DNA from: Massospora cicadina
Taxonomy: Eukaryota > Entomophthoromycota > Entomophthoromycetes > Entomophthorales > Entomophthoraceae
Reading direction: 5' to 3'
DNA length: 64,000 nucleotides
NCBI GenBank assembly: GCA_022478985.1
Contig: JAKSZP010009623.1
Location: 16,012 to 80,011 of the forward strand
The notes under the pieces are model-generated. The model was not told the origin of the DNA and did not search any database. It saw nothing but the letters and a program-made list of their open reading frames with translations. Shown here piece by piece: positions 22,991 to 33,580 of this stretch. Position numbers and translations under genes: made by a program. Every line of letters starts with the position of its first letter. The stretch's first letter is position 1.

Positions 22991-23586
22991 AGCGAGCCCC
23001 TTGTCCACCTATTTACCAATAATACCCCTTTTCATTGGGGTGCCAAAAAAATCCTTCGTTTTAGACGCTGAAGCAACTGCTACAACAACGTCCTATCATG
23101 AGGCATCCCAACTATGGAAATTATTTATCTTGTTTACCAAATCCTCAGACTACACCATTAGGGCCATCTTAGCCCAATTGGATGAAAAATGGTGTAGATC
23201 ATCTTAAATCCTATTTCAGTAAGATGCTACAAAGGTGGAACGTGACTACACGTAATGGAGAAGGAGTCCCTTGCCGTTCTGTTAGCTGTAAAGCACTACC
23301 GCCCTTTCCTATATGGGACCACCTTTACTGTGGTTACAGACCACGCTTCATTGAAATGGTTTCAGAACATGAAAGATCCTTCTGGTCAGTTAGCTCTCTG
23401 AGCTCTATAGCTCCAGAATTGCTACCTGAAGATTGAACTCCATGCTGGAACTTGTCGCATGAATGTTGATGGGTTAACTTGGGTGCCAGTCCTTCATTTA
23501 AATAATAGTGAGATAAAGAGGTTATATGACCTCTTAATGACCCCCCAATTACTGGTAGCATGAGGATGAGACCATACAGAAAATGC
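22990..23586 (+). pseudogene. G2 RNase H domain
   Basis: Heavily broken. Readable pieces are FVLDAEATATTTSYHEASQL region 23040-23110, TIRAILAQLDEKW near 23160, TDHASLKWFQ-like text at 23335-23365 and RMNVDGLTWVP near 23460. They match the RNase H order of G1. Frameshifts every 50-100 bases. It ends where repeat F2 inserts. Confidence 0.5.
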
Positions 23587-24197
23587 TAGCCTGGCACTCC
23601 TGCAACACCAAAGTGGAAAGTGTCACAGTTGGAAAAACCCCAGTTTCTGAATACCATAGAATAAACAATTTTATGTTGCACCAACAAGCAACCAAAGTGG
23701 CCCAACCAAGTAGGGAGAAGTTTGGGGCTCCAACAGTGCCAAACATTGCCTACTAATTGTTTACACACATCCTCTGGGTTGGTCTGACTCAACCGCACAG
23801 AAACTTCTCAAAACTGGATACCCAAAAAAAGAACAACAGATAAGTGAGGTATGCTAACCCCAAAACAACCTTTACTTTTATTCAGGTGATAAAAATGAGC
23901 CAGTCTAACAGAGCTTGTCTGGGGAGCAACTGACAATGCTCCTCAGAAGGAAAAGCTCGGGGAAAAAGACTTAGAATTCTGAAGTGAAATTCAGAATGGG
24001 CAGGCGCGCCTTATAAAGGCAGCGCTTCAGGGGCCTCACCTGAGTTATTGATTAGGCTCACACAATCCTAATATACAACTTGGCAAGGCACAACTTAGTT
24101 CCTGAAATGACTGAACCAAAAATGTTTATAAAACGATCTAACTCAGATTCAGAAAATCCAAATCTGAGTCAGAATGTAATGATCAAGAAAAATTCAT
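23587..24197. mobile_element. Repeat F2, about 0.6 kb, inserted in G2
   Basis: Flanked by an imperfect duplication of about 14 bp (ccatacagaaaatg at 23573 and ccattacagaaagtg at 24198). Removing the insert lets G2 continue from RNase H to integrase. It is similar to F1 at 6541-7330. The minus strand has an open frame of 70 codons (MRLSQTNPEDVCKQLVGNVW...) that I do not recognise. The duplication length argues for a non-LTR retroposon rather than a solo LTR. Confidence 0.5.
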
Positions 24198-24209
24198 CCA
24201 TTACAGAAA

Positions 24210-25290
24210 GTGGAAAATTGATCAAGCAGGTGGAGTAAAGTGGCTGCCTTACCTTCAGCCCTCATAACGTGTACCTGCTTTCCTGAATCTTGCACCACCC
24301 TATGTCATGGAGGAGCAAAGAAGACCTATGAGTGGATTAAGGATTATTACTATTGGGAAGGAATTATGGAAACTATTGTTGACGTCTTGGATGCCTGCCT
24401 CACGTGTAAGAAACAATACAGTTTCAAGATTGATACCAATATCATCCAACTATCCTTCAACAACTGAACCACACCATCAGCCTAGACGTAGTAGGTCCCC
24501 TCTCACAGACTACTGGTGGAAATAAATTTTATACTAGTAGGGATTAACCACTTTACAAAGTGGGTTGAAGCTGTGGCTCTCCCTGCCCAAACGGCCAAGG
24601 CCACAGCCACGTTTTTACATCAAAACATTTTCACTTTATATGGCTGTCCTCAAGTACTAATCTGCAACAATGGTAATAACTTCACCTCCATAATAGACAA
24701 AATTATTGCTACTTCCATGGGAGCTCAACAACTTTTCTCAGCTCTGTATAATCCCTCTACCAATGGGACTGTGAAGAGAGAAAATGGAACCTTGGTCTCC
24801 ATTCTACAAAAATGGTATCCTCCGTCCACTTCACTGGGATCAATTCCACCCAGTGCTCTTGTGGCCTACTAGATTAATTATCACCAGATCCTGAAAATGT
24901 CTCCATTCCATGTTTGTATGGGAGAACTAGGGCTACCAGAACTTTTAGCTAAGGATGTCTTTTCTAGTGGTAAAGAACCTGAAAAAGCCATGAGAATATT
25001 GGCTCACCATATCATTCAGCTCCAATCTGAAACTATGCCCTGTTTAGCTAAAACGGTGACTAAAGAAGGGCAGTTTGCTAATAGGCTCTGAGCCCTTTTA
25101 CCTACATTCCAATTGTCTGACCTGGTTCTATTATATCATAACCGCATCACTCCTAGAAGTGGTAAGCTTGGAAAAATTTGGGAAGGCCCTTTTTTAATCA
25201 CCTACAAGAGAGGTGCAGTTTACTCTATCAAATCCTTGGCTACAGGGATTATCATTAACCAGGTACATGGCTGCTTCCTATAGCCCTATT
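24210..25290 (+). pseudogene. G2 integrase
   Basis: The zinc-binding region at 24300-24420 reads HGGAKKTYEWIKDYYYWEG, then CLTCKK. Core: SLDVVGP near 24480, then open frame 24516-24872 with FTKWVEAVALPAQTAKA, ICNNGNNFTS where the second catalytic Asp has become Asn, and NGTVKRENGTL where the catalytic Glu position is Lys. The C-terminal part at 25090-25280 holds the motif WEGPFLITY (GPY/F type). No chromodomain follows. Inactive. Confidence 0.7.
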
Positions 25291-25317
25291 CTCCCCCCAA
25301 CATTCTTGAGAGTGTGA

Positions 25318-25846
25318 TGTCAAACAATTGCCCTCCCAGCTTCAAGAAAAGTATGTTTTGGGTCAAAAATAGGATAAAAGGGGAAATGTTGGATATTTAC
25401 AAATTTTGCAATTTGGATAAGAGCGTTTTTAAGCAATAATAGCGATATTATTGGCCAAAAGACCCTAATCCTTGGTTGAACTCCTCAAATTGGGGTAACA
25501 CTTGTGCAAATATTACATGGGCAAATAGCATGAGGTCAGGCAGTTGGATTGCCTCGACCACGTGGCAGAACCAAGGAGTCCATCAGAGATTCATCCCTTT
25601 GCCTCATCTAGTTCAAAACAAACACCTAAGAGGGTACCACCACCTTCTATAGGCTTGGTGGGTGTCCCTCAAGGTGCAATTATTTTCTCTAATGGGGACT
25701 GGATGAAATATATCAAATCGTTACCCCACAGGTTTGTCTTGCCTAAAAATAACTCTCCTTCATTGTTTCACTAAAGTGAAGCGAATTTTCTGAGCTCTGA
25801 TAGGTCAAATTTCCATATTCCCTAATTTGGACCATACTAAGCTATT
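25318..25846 (+). repeat. 3' LTR of G2, first part
   Basis: Begins TGTCAAACAATTGCCCTCCC. It is interrupted at ccatactaagctatt by retroposon W-C and resumes at 27757. Confidence 0.75.
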
Positions 25847-27756
25847 TTATATTAAACCAAGGTAAGCTGACCGGGGGAAGGACATTACCAAAGCTCAAAG
25901 AGCTAAAAAAAGAAAAAAACGAATGAACAAACCTACCCAAACAGAATGATTGTTCACCCAAAAAGAGAAGGGGAAACACAACTGAACGAGAATACAGCCC
26001 ACCATGGCAGAAGGGGAAGGGGGATCAGGTGGCTTATCCTTGGTATCAGATTCAATATCAAAGGAAAGTGTGCGGGCCAAAGCAGAGAGCAATGGTGTGG
26101 GGTGATCAGCGACATGGGGAGCAAATTGGCTGATGACGGCAGGTCAACAAAATTACCTGCATCAAAAATTGTACCTAGGTATTTGGAAAAGCAGTCTTCC
26201 ACATGAAGGTGGATGGAAGGAAGCTGGGATAATAAAGCTGTGGTGGCGCGTGTGGTTTTTGTCTTGGCCTACAAAGTGATAGCAATTTTCTGGATGGTAA
26301 CATTTGCTTGTTTGTGGAGTTTTAGGATGTTACGTCAGCCCTGCAAGGCTAAGGTCAGAGCAATAACGGAATGAGGGAGACCCTTGGAAAGTATCACTAC
26401 TGACAAGTCAGTTACCTCACAGATGTCAATGTTATCTGGGATTTCAGCTGCAGCAATAGCGAGATGGTGGTTAGAGTGGAATAAAGCGGCGTTCAGTTGG
26501 GAGGCGTAAAGATGCTGAGGGATCTGAACGGGGTTGTGTACCTGCATAAATTCTTTGATTTGGGTATTTGAGTCTTTGATTACATTGCCCATTTCGTCAG
26601 TTTTATCCAATGAAGTCCATGGATTCAAGTCATATTGGAAATTGGGGTTGGTGAATTTATGGGCTGTGGCTGTCAATTGAGGAATAATGTGGAATCAAAA
26701 TGTTATTCAAGCTGCCTCCTGGTTGGTTGAAGTGCATGTGGCACTGTACTGATGAGGGTTTGATTGGCAGCTGCAGGCGCTGAATTGGCTGCAGGCTTTG
26801 GGGGAGGGGGAAGGACTGTACCCCATACTGGGAAGGCAGTGGAGTGTATGCATATTGGGGGCCAGACAGAGGCAACGCAGATCCAGTGGATGCAGCAAGA
26901 TAGGGGCATTTATGTATAGAGTGATCCAACTCAAAGCAGGATGGACAGATAGTCCACCTGCCCTCAACACGGGCCTAGAATGGGTTGGGGGATGAAGGAA
27001 TGATGGCATGGGGGATTACCAAGCAATTTTGTTGTAATTTGGGCTAATTGTGGCGAATGCCTAAGGCCCAGCAAGACGAGAGGCCCCATTGGGGACCACA
27101 AACTGAAGGATGGGGTTGGAGCTGTATGCGGCCAAGCCTTCCACCAGCTCCTGATGGAGCACCACAGGGGGAAGGTGGGTGGGCAACCCCACAAACTGAA
27201 CCACCATAGTGGTGTCAGTGGGGAGCCATGTGCACATTGTGGGGATAGGGGTGCCCTGGAAAATCAGGGGAACAGTGACCGCAGGGGCAGCACCAGCTTA
27301 GCAAGTGAAGCATAGATCAATATACCCCTTATAGGGGTAAAAATCTATAAAATTCAGCCAGAAGCATCACCACCTGGGCAATTCAATAATAGCTTTTTTT
27401 CGTATGGGAATAATTTCACATATTTGACACAAAGGCTGAAATTCAGCTGGGATTGGGGGAGAATGAGTGGGCTGCGAGGCACTGCCTGGGCACATACCAG
27501 GTGGATGGCGAGATCTTTGGGCAGAATGAACTGACCTGATATATTATTGGGACTGGATGAGCCAGTCCCAACGCATTTTCCTGCTGGACAGAAAATGCTG
27601 GGTGGGTTTTTTCTGCTGCCCCACATGGGAGCAGCCAGCGGAGAATTTGAGGTCATCATGAGTGAACGGGGGAGGTTGGTATAGGCTAGTTAGTTTTTTT
27701 TATTTTCTTTTAATTAAAATCACTCAAAAGTTATTCTGAGCGGAAAGAAAAGTTAT
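25847..27756 (-). mobile_element. Retroposon W-C, full length, inside the G2 3' LTR
   Basis: 1910 bp between a perfect 15-bp duplication ccatactaagctatt (25832-25846 and 27757-27771). The intact 5' LTR of G2 shows the uninterrupted site (ccatactaagatatt near 19590), so the insertion is proven by an empty-site comparison. It has no terminal repeats. The minus-strand 3' end has the signature ggtcagcttaccttggtt and then A/T-rich bases. Its size equals that of W-A. Confidence 0.8.
25954..27659 (-). pseudogene. W-C gag/ORF1-like protein, decayed
   Basis: The minus strand starts MMTSNSPLAAPMWGS at 27659 (open to 27354), matching the W-A start. There follow, in shifting frames, LNFSLCVKYVKLFPY, the FYPYKGYI block, the domain with the ILQFVVPNG equivalent (26964-27194 is a shadow frame of it), and DHSIHKCPYLAAS at 26929 (knuckle remnant). 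A proline/glutamine linker and the C-terminal part 26335-26676 with HLYASQLNAALFHSNHHLAI follow. The last open piece, 25954-26202, reads MEDCFSKYLGTIFDAGNFV. No RT or endonuclease is present. A single protein fills the element. Confidence 0.55.
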
Positions 27757-27975
27757 CCATACTAAGCTATTCTGAACTTAGCATTGATTTCTCTTCAACC
27801 ATTGATGCGTTTTAAATACTGAGTGGTAAGATATTGAGAGGGTTCTTTTTTCATACCCCACGCCTCCACTAATAAAACATATATAAACCAGCTTTTTGTT
27901 TATTAGTATTTTTTCATTAGTATAAGTAAATTGTTTGTGGAATCCAGCAGAGATCTGCGTCAGCAAGAAAAATTA
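27757..27975 (+). repeat. 3' LTR of G2, second part
   Basis: Continues the LTR (aatactgagtggtaag, cctccactaataaaacatat, gtggaatccagcagagat). The last ten or so bases are worn compared with 19822, so the exact end is uncertain. Confidence 0.65.
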
Positions 27976-28420
27976 GCTGGATAACTATAGAGACCTTAGT
28001 CAACACTGGAGCATCAGGCAACTTAATAAATCTAGATTTAGCTCATCAGCTGGATCTTTACTTGGACCTAAGTCCAGCAGTGTTGGTCGCCTCATTGGCC
28101 TTCCAGCCATCCTATAAAGTATGGCACCCAGTACCCTTCTTGGCTCATCAGTTTAGTTTTTGCAATTGCTTCTTGGAAATGCCTAATATCATGTTCCTGA
28201 TGATATTGGATATGGGTTGGTGGCATTGGTAGCATGTACAAATCCACTTGGAATATGATACACTGTCATTTTCCAAAGGTCAAGTAGAGGGCGAGCTCAC
28301 TTTATCAGATACCCTTACCAAGGCTCAAAACCGTGGATTGGTTACACCTCTTGTATCTCCTATAGATCTTCCACTGGATTTTCCGCTTCATTGATGGGCT
28401 ATAAGAGCATTTTTGATTCC
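27976..28420 (+). pseudogene. G3 protease region
   Basis: Reads LVNTGASGNLINLDLAHQLD at 27990-28050, equivalent to LLDTRAADNFIDL in G4. The catalytic Asp is now Asn. Then FLMILDMGWWHW (28190-28225) parallels ILGLGWWHR in G4. One frame is readable with breaks up to the RT start. Confidence 0.6.
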
Positions 28421-29230
28421 AAAAAGTCTAACAATCTTCCATCACATATGGAATTTGAGTTGAAGTTTAAGACTGCAGTTCAGGTGGAGAACATAAACTG
28501 CCCACTGTACCTGCATACAACAGAGGAGGAGGTTGCCATCAATGCCTAGTTTAATGACATGCTCAAGAAGGGCTGTTTGGTCAAAGAGAAATCTCCTGTG
28601 GCCTCACTCCATTGTTTTTGCCAAGAAAGCAGATGGTTCTCTTTGTCCCTGTGTGGATTATGGTCATCTTGACAATATTACAGTCCACAACCCTTACCCA
28701 CTGACGTTGGAACAGATGATTGGCCAAGTGATTGCCAAGTCGTGAGTGTTTTCAAAACTTGGTATAGTTAATGCCTTTAATAATTTTTGAATGATGGAAG
28801 GTCAGTAATGGCTTACCAGTATCCAGACAAGACAAGGAATATTCAAATTTTGAGTGATGCCTTTTGGGCTTAAGAATGCACCTGCAACATACCAAAGGAT
28901 GATTGATAGTGTGCTGGGTGATCTCCAGTTCACCTTCACAGTTACATATATTGATGACCTCCTGGTACACTCTTTCTCCCCTAAACAACATTCAAAGGAC
29001 TTGGAGGCGGTGGTGGCTGTCCTTCATAAGGCTGGTTTGTTTTTCAAGCCGTCAAAATGTAAATTTTATTGATATGAAGTCACATTCTTGGATAATCTTA
29101 TCTTAAAAAATGAGTACTTCATTCCGCCCAGCAAACTATATGCCATCCGCAAATGGCCAACTCCAACAACCCAAAAGCAACTGAGAAGCTTCTTGGGTAC
29201 TATCATATTCATGGAAAATTCTCTCAAGCG
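28421..29230 (+). pseudogene. G3 reverse transcriptase
   Basis: Pieces 28533-28745 (IVFAKKADGSLCPCVDYGHL, NPYPLTLEQMIGQ) and 28854-29072 (MPFGLKNAPATYQRMIDS, VTYIDDLLVHS with the YIDD pair intact, AVLHKAGLFFKPSKC). It is co-linear with G4 45590-46180. Broken between the pieces and after 29072. Confidence 0.75.
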
Positions 29231-29720
29231 CTCTCTCAGCTAGCCGTTCCACTCAATCTGCTCATGGGAAAGAACGTTCCCTTTTGATGGACGCCAGAGT
29301 GCCAGCAGGCATTCAATTCAATTAAGGAGGTGTCTTTGTCGCCCCCATCCTTAAGCATGTGGATCCGTCCAAACCCTATATTGTAGCATGCAATGCATCT
29401 TCCACCACAGAAGGGGCAGTCTTGCTCTAAGAGCACAATGGGTTGGATCACCCAGTTGCTTATTTTTCCCACAAGTTCTCCCTCACTGAGCAATCATGGG
29501 CCATCTACAAAAAGGAGCTGGCAGCTGTGGCGTGGACCTTAACCCACTGGCGATATCTCTTGCAGGGTATTCAGCGTGAGGTGAATATGCAAACTGACCA
29601 CCAAGCTCTTCTTTACCTCCACAAGCCACAGAAGTTGACACATCAGCAGGCCTGCACCTAATGGGACTTGTGCAGTTTCAAATTAAATTTGAGTTTGTAA
29701 AAAAAGCATTATATATCCTC
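29231..29720 (+). pseudogene. G3 RNase H domain
   Basis: Reads YIVACNASSTTEGAVL (first Asp changed to Asn), then open frame 29443-29661 with VAYFSHKFSLTEQSWAIYKK, ELAAVAWTLTHWRYLLQG (Glu present) and MQTDHQALLYLHKPQKLT. Then FVKKALYILPNFLSRN marks the domain end (usual N-x-x-D replaced). Co-linear with G4 46420-46770. Confidence 0.7.
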
Positions 29721-29989
29721 CCCAATTTTCTAAGCCGCAATCCCACACATTGTCCAGCTGAATCAGATGAGGTGAATCTCTCACGTTCACTTCCCCACTC
29801 AAATCTTAGCCCTTGTTCATCCCACGGTTTCAGCAGCAGATCTCGCTCCAGACACACATTTGATTTTGCAGGTCTTAGCAGCGCAGACAGCGTGTACAGA
29901 AGGGGTGGAACTTTTGGAGCAGTTGTACCTCCCTTCCTCCAAGCATTCCCTCTATTCTGTAGCCAAGGGGCTAATCCAAATTTTGGTTG

Positions 29990-30592
29990 CAGGCATAGGT
30001 TCCTCCCCTTCTCTGAGCTGAAGTAGTCAAGCTCATCATGATCCTCCCACAGTTGGTCACCCAGGAAATAAGAAGTACATTGATTTAATCAAGCATACCT
30101 ATAATTAGCCAGGCTTGTCAAAGGATGTCCCAGCATGGATCGTGGACTGTGTAACATGCACATGGGCAAATCAGACGGGTCTGGTAGGAATGGTCTCTTA
30201 CATCCATTGCAGCAGGCAGAGGGCCCATGGACAATGGTTTCCTTGGATTTTATTGTTGAACTCCCCAGTTCCAAGGGGTTTACAGTGGTTATGGTGGTCA
30301 TAGACCACTTCACTAAATTCTCCTTATTTATCCCATGCTCTTCCTCCATCACTTCTGAAGAAACAGCCCACCTATTTGTGCATCATGTGTTTTGGATGTT
30401 CAGGCTCCTGCCAGAATTATCAGCAACTGCGGGACCCAATTTATAGCACAGTTTTGGAATGTGCTCCTGGTAATATTGAATATTATGCCCTGTCACTCTA
30501 CTTCAAACCATCCATGATTGGATGATCAAACTGAATGGGTTAATAAGATCAAAGTACATTATCTATGGTTCTACGCTGCTGTTGCTCAGGAT
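29990..30592 (+). pseudogene. G3 integrase, N-terminal and core part
   Basis: The core reads GPWTMVSLDFIVELP (first Asp, 30220-30265), VIDHFTKFSLFIPC, then broken text for the second motif near 30430 (SATAGPNL: Asp lost) and DQTEWVNKIK for the Glu region near 30525 (Glu kept). It stops at ...AQDT, where solo LTR S1 is inserted. Joining across S1 gives the same order as G4 (QDTWAKDL). Confidence 0.65.
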
Positions 30593-30597
30593 ACCTG

Positions 30598-31387
30598 TGT
30601 CAGGGAAACTGGAGCGCAGGAGGTCGCTGGAGGGAAGGACACAGGCCAAAGGTGACACAACAAGGCCAAGTGACCCAACAAAATGAAGAGACGTCCTAAA
30701 CGGTCAGCATTGTGTTTCCAAATAGATCTGCAGAACAAAATGCACACCAAACTGGCCACAATCATCAGGGATATGAGGCCCTAGGAGCTGGGAAGGGTGG
30801 CAAAAAATCTAGGGCTAAAGGCAGCAAAATAGGAGGAGGCGGAGCTGGCAGAATAGGTGGAGGACTCAGGTACAACAGTAGGGGCAAACCAGAGCGGAAA
30901 ACGGACTCCAGTCATTGCAAAACTTTGCAAGAGTTGTATTTAATTATAAAAAACCAAAATATAGGAAATGTGCCTAAAATCCTAAACTTTATTAGAATGA
31001 TCTGTGTATCTGAGAAAAGTAAAGCCTTTCTCATCTTGGGACTAAATTTATAGGGGGTTGCTTCACGAAGTTTCCAGTGGTTATTGGAATCTGATATGGG
31101 CTACAAATTCGTCATTTTTCAACAAAATCAAAATTTTTGAATTTGGCCAGATTTCAAAACCTCATATCTTGTGACTTTTTGAGTCTTGAGTTCAATTCCT
31201 GCCTTGGCTTTTGCCTCAAATAAGCCTTTTCCTCAGCCCTGGCTGGCAAAGCCAAAACCCATTTTTGTCAATGACCTTAGATAGGTCATTGGTGACCCTT
31301 AGGGGTTCTGGTCTCTGCCCCAAGGGCTTGTTGGACTTGGCTTTAGAAGGGCGATTAATTCCAGGAAATATGTCACTAGCTGTGACA
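30598..31387. mobile_element. Solo LTR S1 inside the G3 integrase
   Basis: 790 bp beginning TGTCAGGGAAACTGG and ending GCTGTGACA, with the perfect 5-bp duplication ACCTG on both sides (30593-30597 and 31388-31392). Excision restores the codons for Q-D-T-W-A-D. It contains a 113-codon plus-strand frame (GKGGKKSRAKGSKIGGGGAG...) of low complexity, probably chance. I see no second copy of this LTR in the window. Confidence 0.8.
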
Positions 31388-31875
31388 ACCTGGGCTGATG
31401 ACCTTCCCCTCACTCAGTTTGCATATAATAATGGAATGCATGCATCCTCTGGCTTTTCCCCATATGAAGCAACCTTAGGGTATAATCCTTCCTTTTCAGT
31501 TGGCCATGTCTTTTCCCAGAGGTACCAGCTTCATCCAACCAAAATCAGCACATTCAGGACACGCAGTCCTTGGTTCAGGAGCATTTAACTAAGGCTATAA
31601 GTGATTATAAACGGTTTGAAGATCAGAAGTGGCTTCCAGCGCATGAGATAAAAGTGGGCTCATATGTCATGCTTGACATGTGCCATTTTCAGATGCAGGT
31701 GCCCTCACATAAGTTTGCAAGTAAATTCTTGGGTCCCCATTTGGTAGAAGAAGACTTGGGAAATTGGGTCTTACATTTTTTACTCCTGCCCCACTGGAAG
31801 CAATATCCAGTCTTCCATATCTCTCAGCTGTCCCCGTTCAAGGAGAAATTCCATCAGACCTAGAGTCCATTATGA
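31388..31875 (+). pseudogene. G3 integrase C-terminal part
   Basis: TWADDLPLTQFAYNNGMHAS, FSPYEATLGYNPSF, then in another frame (31570-31863) AISDYKRFEDQKWLPAHEIK, VGSYVMLDMCHF, SKFLGPHLVEED (GPF/Y-type motif worn) and the HISQLSPFKEKF block. Co-linear with G4 47640-48110. Confidence 0.7.
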
Positions 31876-32060
31876 TTGAGGGCGTAGAGGAGGCTGAAGT
31901 TGAGGGCATCCTGGCCTCCTGAAAATTGTGCCATTCAGTTCAGTATTTAGTTGCATGGAAAGGCTATCTGGCCTATGAGAACAGCCAGGTTGGCATGAGG
32001 AACTGTGCCAACTGCTCGAGCTCATTGATGCTTTCCATGCCACCCACCCAGATGCTCCCT
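31876..32060 (+). pseudogene. G3 chromodomain
   Basis: Reads EVEGILAS, a stop, then VQYLVAWKGYLAYENS and a NCANC segment. The aromatic cage pattern Y-L-V-x-W-K-G-Y...E-N-S is that of integrase-linked chromodomains, which tether insertion to modified chromatin. One in-frame stop and a later shift break it. The last aromatic, W in G4 (ENSWVN), is Q here. Confidence 0.7.
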
Positions 32061-32160
32061 GTCCTCCTCTAAAAATTACCATCTTAATGACAATCAAGTT
32101 GCTTAAGGCCCATAAGAATGTGGTCCTTGCTCATTTCCCCAGTGGTGGTGCTCCCCTTTT

Positions 32161-32178
32161 AGGAAATGGGAAGGGTAA
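32161..32178 (+). promoter_or_regulatory. Polypurine tract of G3
   Basis: aggaaatgggaagggtaa stands directly before the TGTAAG of the 3' LTR; compare gaaaaagggaagg before the G4 3' LTR. Confidence 0.65.
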
Positions 32179-33460
32179 TGTAAGTCTAGGGGAGTGCCCC
32201 CTCCACTTGGACTGGGTGGCATTCCCATTTCCATCAAAAAAGGGTTTAAGAAGGCCAACTTCCCCTCTCATCTCACAGGGTGACTTCACCCATGTGGTGG
32301 ACAAGAGATGGGTAACAGCTGTCCCTTTAAAGATCCTTTCACCTATCCCAGTATTAACTCTGACAAATTAATACAACATTTTAAGGGGATTTGTGCTGAG
32401 CTATCAGAGAGTTGGCATTATTTTGGGATAAAAGGTTGGAATAAAGTTGAGGGCAATGAGACTTTAGTATCATTGTCTAAGAGCCCCAAACCTTACCAAC
32501 AAAGCCCACTGGCACACACTTTTGTGAATAAAGCATCTACTGTCAAATCTTTGGCAAAACTTGCCAATGGCATTAGGCCATTGGGAAATGTTGCCAACAG
32601 GTTGAAACCCTTCCCAGAAACATTGAAATCCCCATCCAACATTCCTTGCTTGGCCAAATGGATGCTGGAGCAATTAGGTGCAGGCAGTTGCGCATCCTGA
32701 ACTCATTTCCAACCTCATAGGACCACCCCCCATGTAGGGTGGCCTTAGGAGTTCCTGTGGCCCATCAGGCAAGGTGCCATCGCTCTAGTCATTGAAACTG
32801 AGATAATTGGCAATTCAGGTATCTGTGGAAGAACCAACAGTGACTTGGCCTACTTCTGATACTTTTGAAGTCAGTTCAAATTAAGTTAGTTTTTATCCCT
32901 TGCTCAAAGTTTGCCTGGTAAGGCCAAATCTCAAGGGCCCTAACCCTACACTTTCCTATGCTATTCCCTAGAATTGATTGTCTGTTTAAGCAGTTGTAAC
33001 ACACTGAGAGAATTGATGGTTAATTCTCTTATTTTTAACCCAATAAAAATCTTCCTGCGCTCAAATTTATTTAATAAAGTTTTAATTTTTCTTGCCAAAC
33101 CCCATGACATTTACAATGCAGCCCTGTGGCCTGCTTATCAACTGGGCTGTCTCAGTTACATTTTTAATTTTGATCCCAACAGCAGTCAAATGAGCCTATT
33201 GTGCCAAGGCCTTTATGGAATTTTCCCTGATCTCACAACTTCCCAAGGCCAGGCCCATTGGTCCTGGGGCTGCAACAGCCTGGGTTCTCACTAGGTTGTC
33301 CCTTATATTTTCAGCCCATTGGCACCCCATTGTTACTCATATCCTAGTACAATTAAATGTTGTTTGTGTGGCAATGCCTCTGGCATTCTGGCTCACCTTT
33401 TGGGTGCTTCTGCATTCCAACTGGCAGGCTTGTCTAAACTTTATCTGCCATTAAATGACA
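32179..33460 (+). repeat. 3' LTR of G3
   Basis: Starts TGTAAGTCTAGGGGA, ends TTAAATGACA, and is followed by GGTGT. Same length as 10978-12259 and aligned throughout. Confidence 0.85.
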
Positions 33461-33465
33461 GGTGT

Positions 33466-33580
33466 TGCCGCCACCCCCACAGTAGCAGCAGGCATTGGGG
33501 CCAGGAGATTGATGGATCAATGGTATGGCAAGTCAGAATTTGTTCGGTTTGCCTTTACCAAAATTTTATTAAAAGCGGGA
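33466..33580 (-). mobile_element. Retroposon W-D, right (5') part
   Basis: On the minus strand an ATG near 33495 begins a W-type N terminus (MPAATVGVAATP) that runs up to the G3 insertion and continues in 10972-10640. The 5' end, about 85 bases upstream by comparison with W-A, is approximate. Confidence 0.4.

Larger units (their letters stand above)
19074..27975 (+). mobile_element. Ty3/gypsy element G2 with nested F2 and W-C
   Basis: A plus-strand element with LTRs at 19074-19822 and 25318-27975. The second is split by retroposon W-C; without it, it is about 733 bp, close to the 749 bp of the first. Own parts in order: primer site, gag, protease, dUTPase-like segment, RT, RNase H, (F2), integrase. 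It interrupts G3 between gag and protease. The outer ends are worn, and I did not find a clean 5-bp duplication. It is the same family as G5. Confidence 0.75.
10978..33460 (+). mobile_element. Chromovirus G3, full length with nested insertions
   Basis: Two LTRs of 1282 bp each (10978-12259 and 32179-33460) bound the element. The 5-bp sequence GGTGT stands directly outside both ends (10973-10977 and 33461-33465), so one insertion event explains the whole 22.5 kb block. Inside, G3's own sequence is interrupted by G1 (12346-18689), G2 (19074-27975) and solo LTR S1 (30598-31387). Remaining own parts are the leader, a gag remnant, protease, RT, RNase H, integrase, chromodomain and a polypurine tract. 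It is the same family as G4 but more decayed. Confidence 0.85.

Noticed and set aside
30712..31053. 113-codon frame with GKGGKKSRAKGSKIGGGGAG
   Set aside because: It lies wholly inside solo LTR S1 and is low-complexity Gly/Lys text. LTRs rarely encode proteins, and no homologue is visible in the window.
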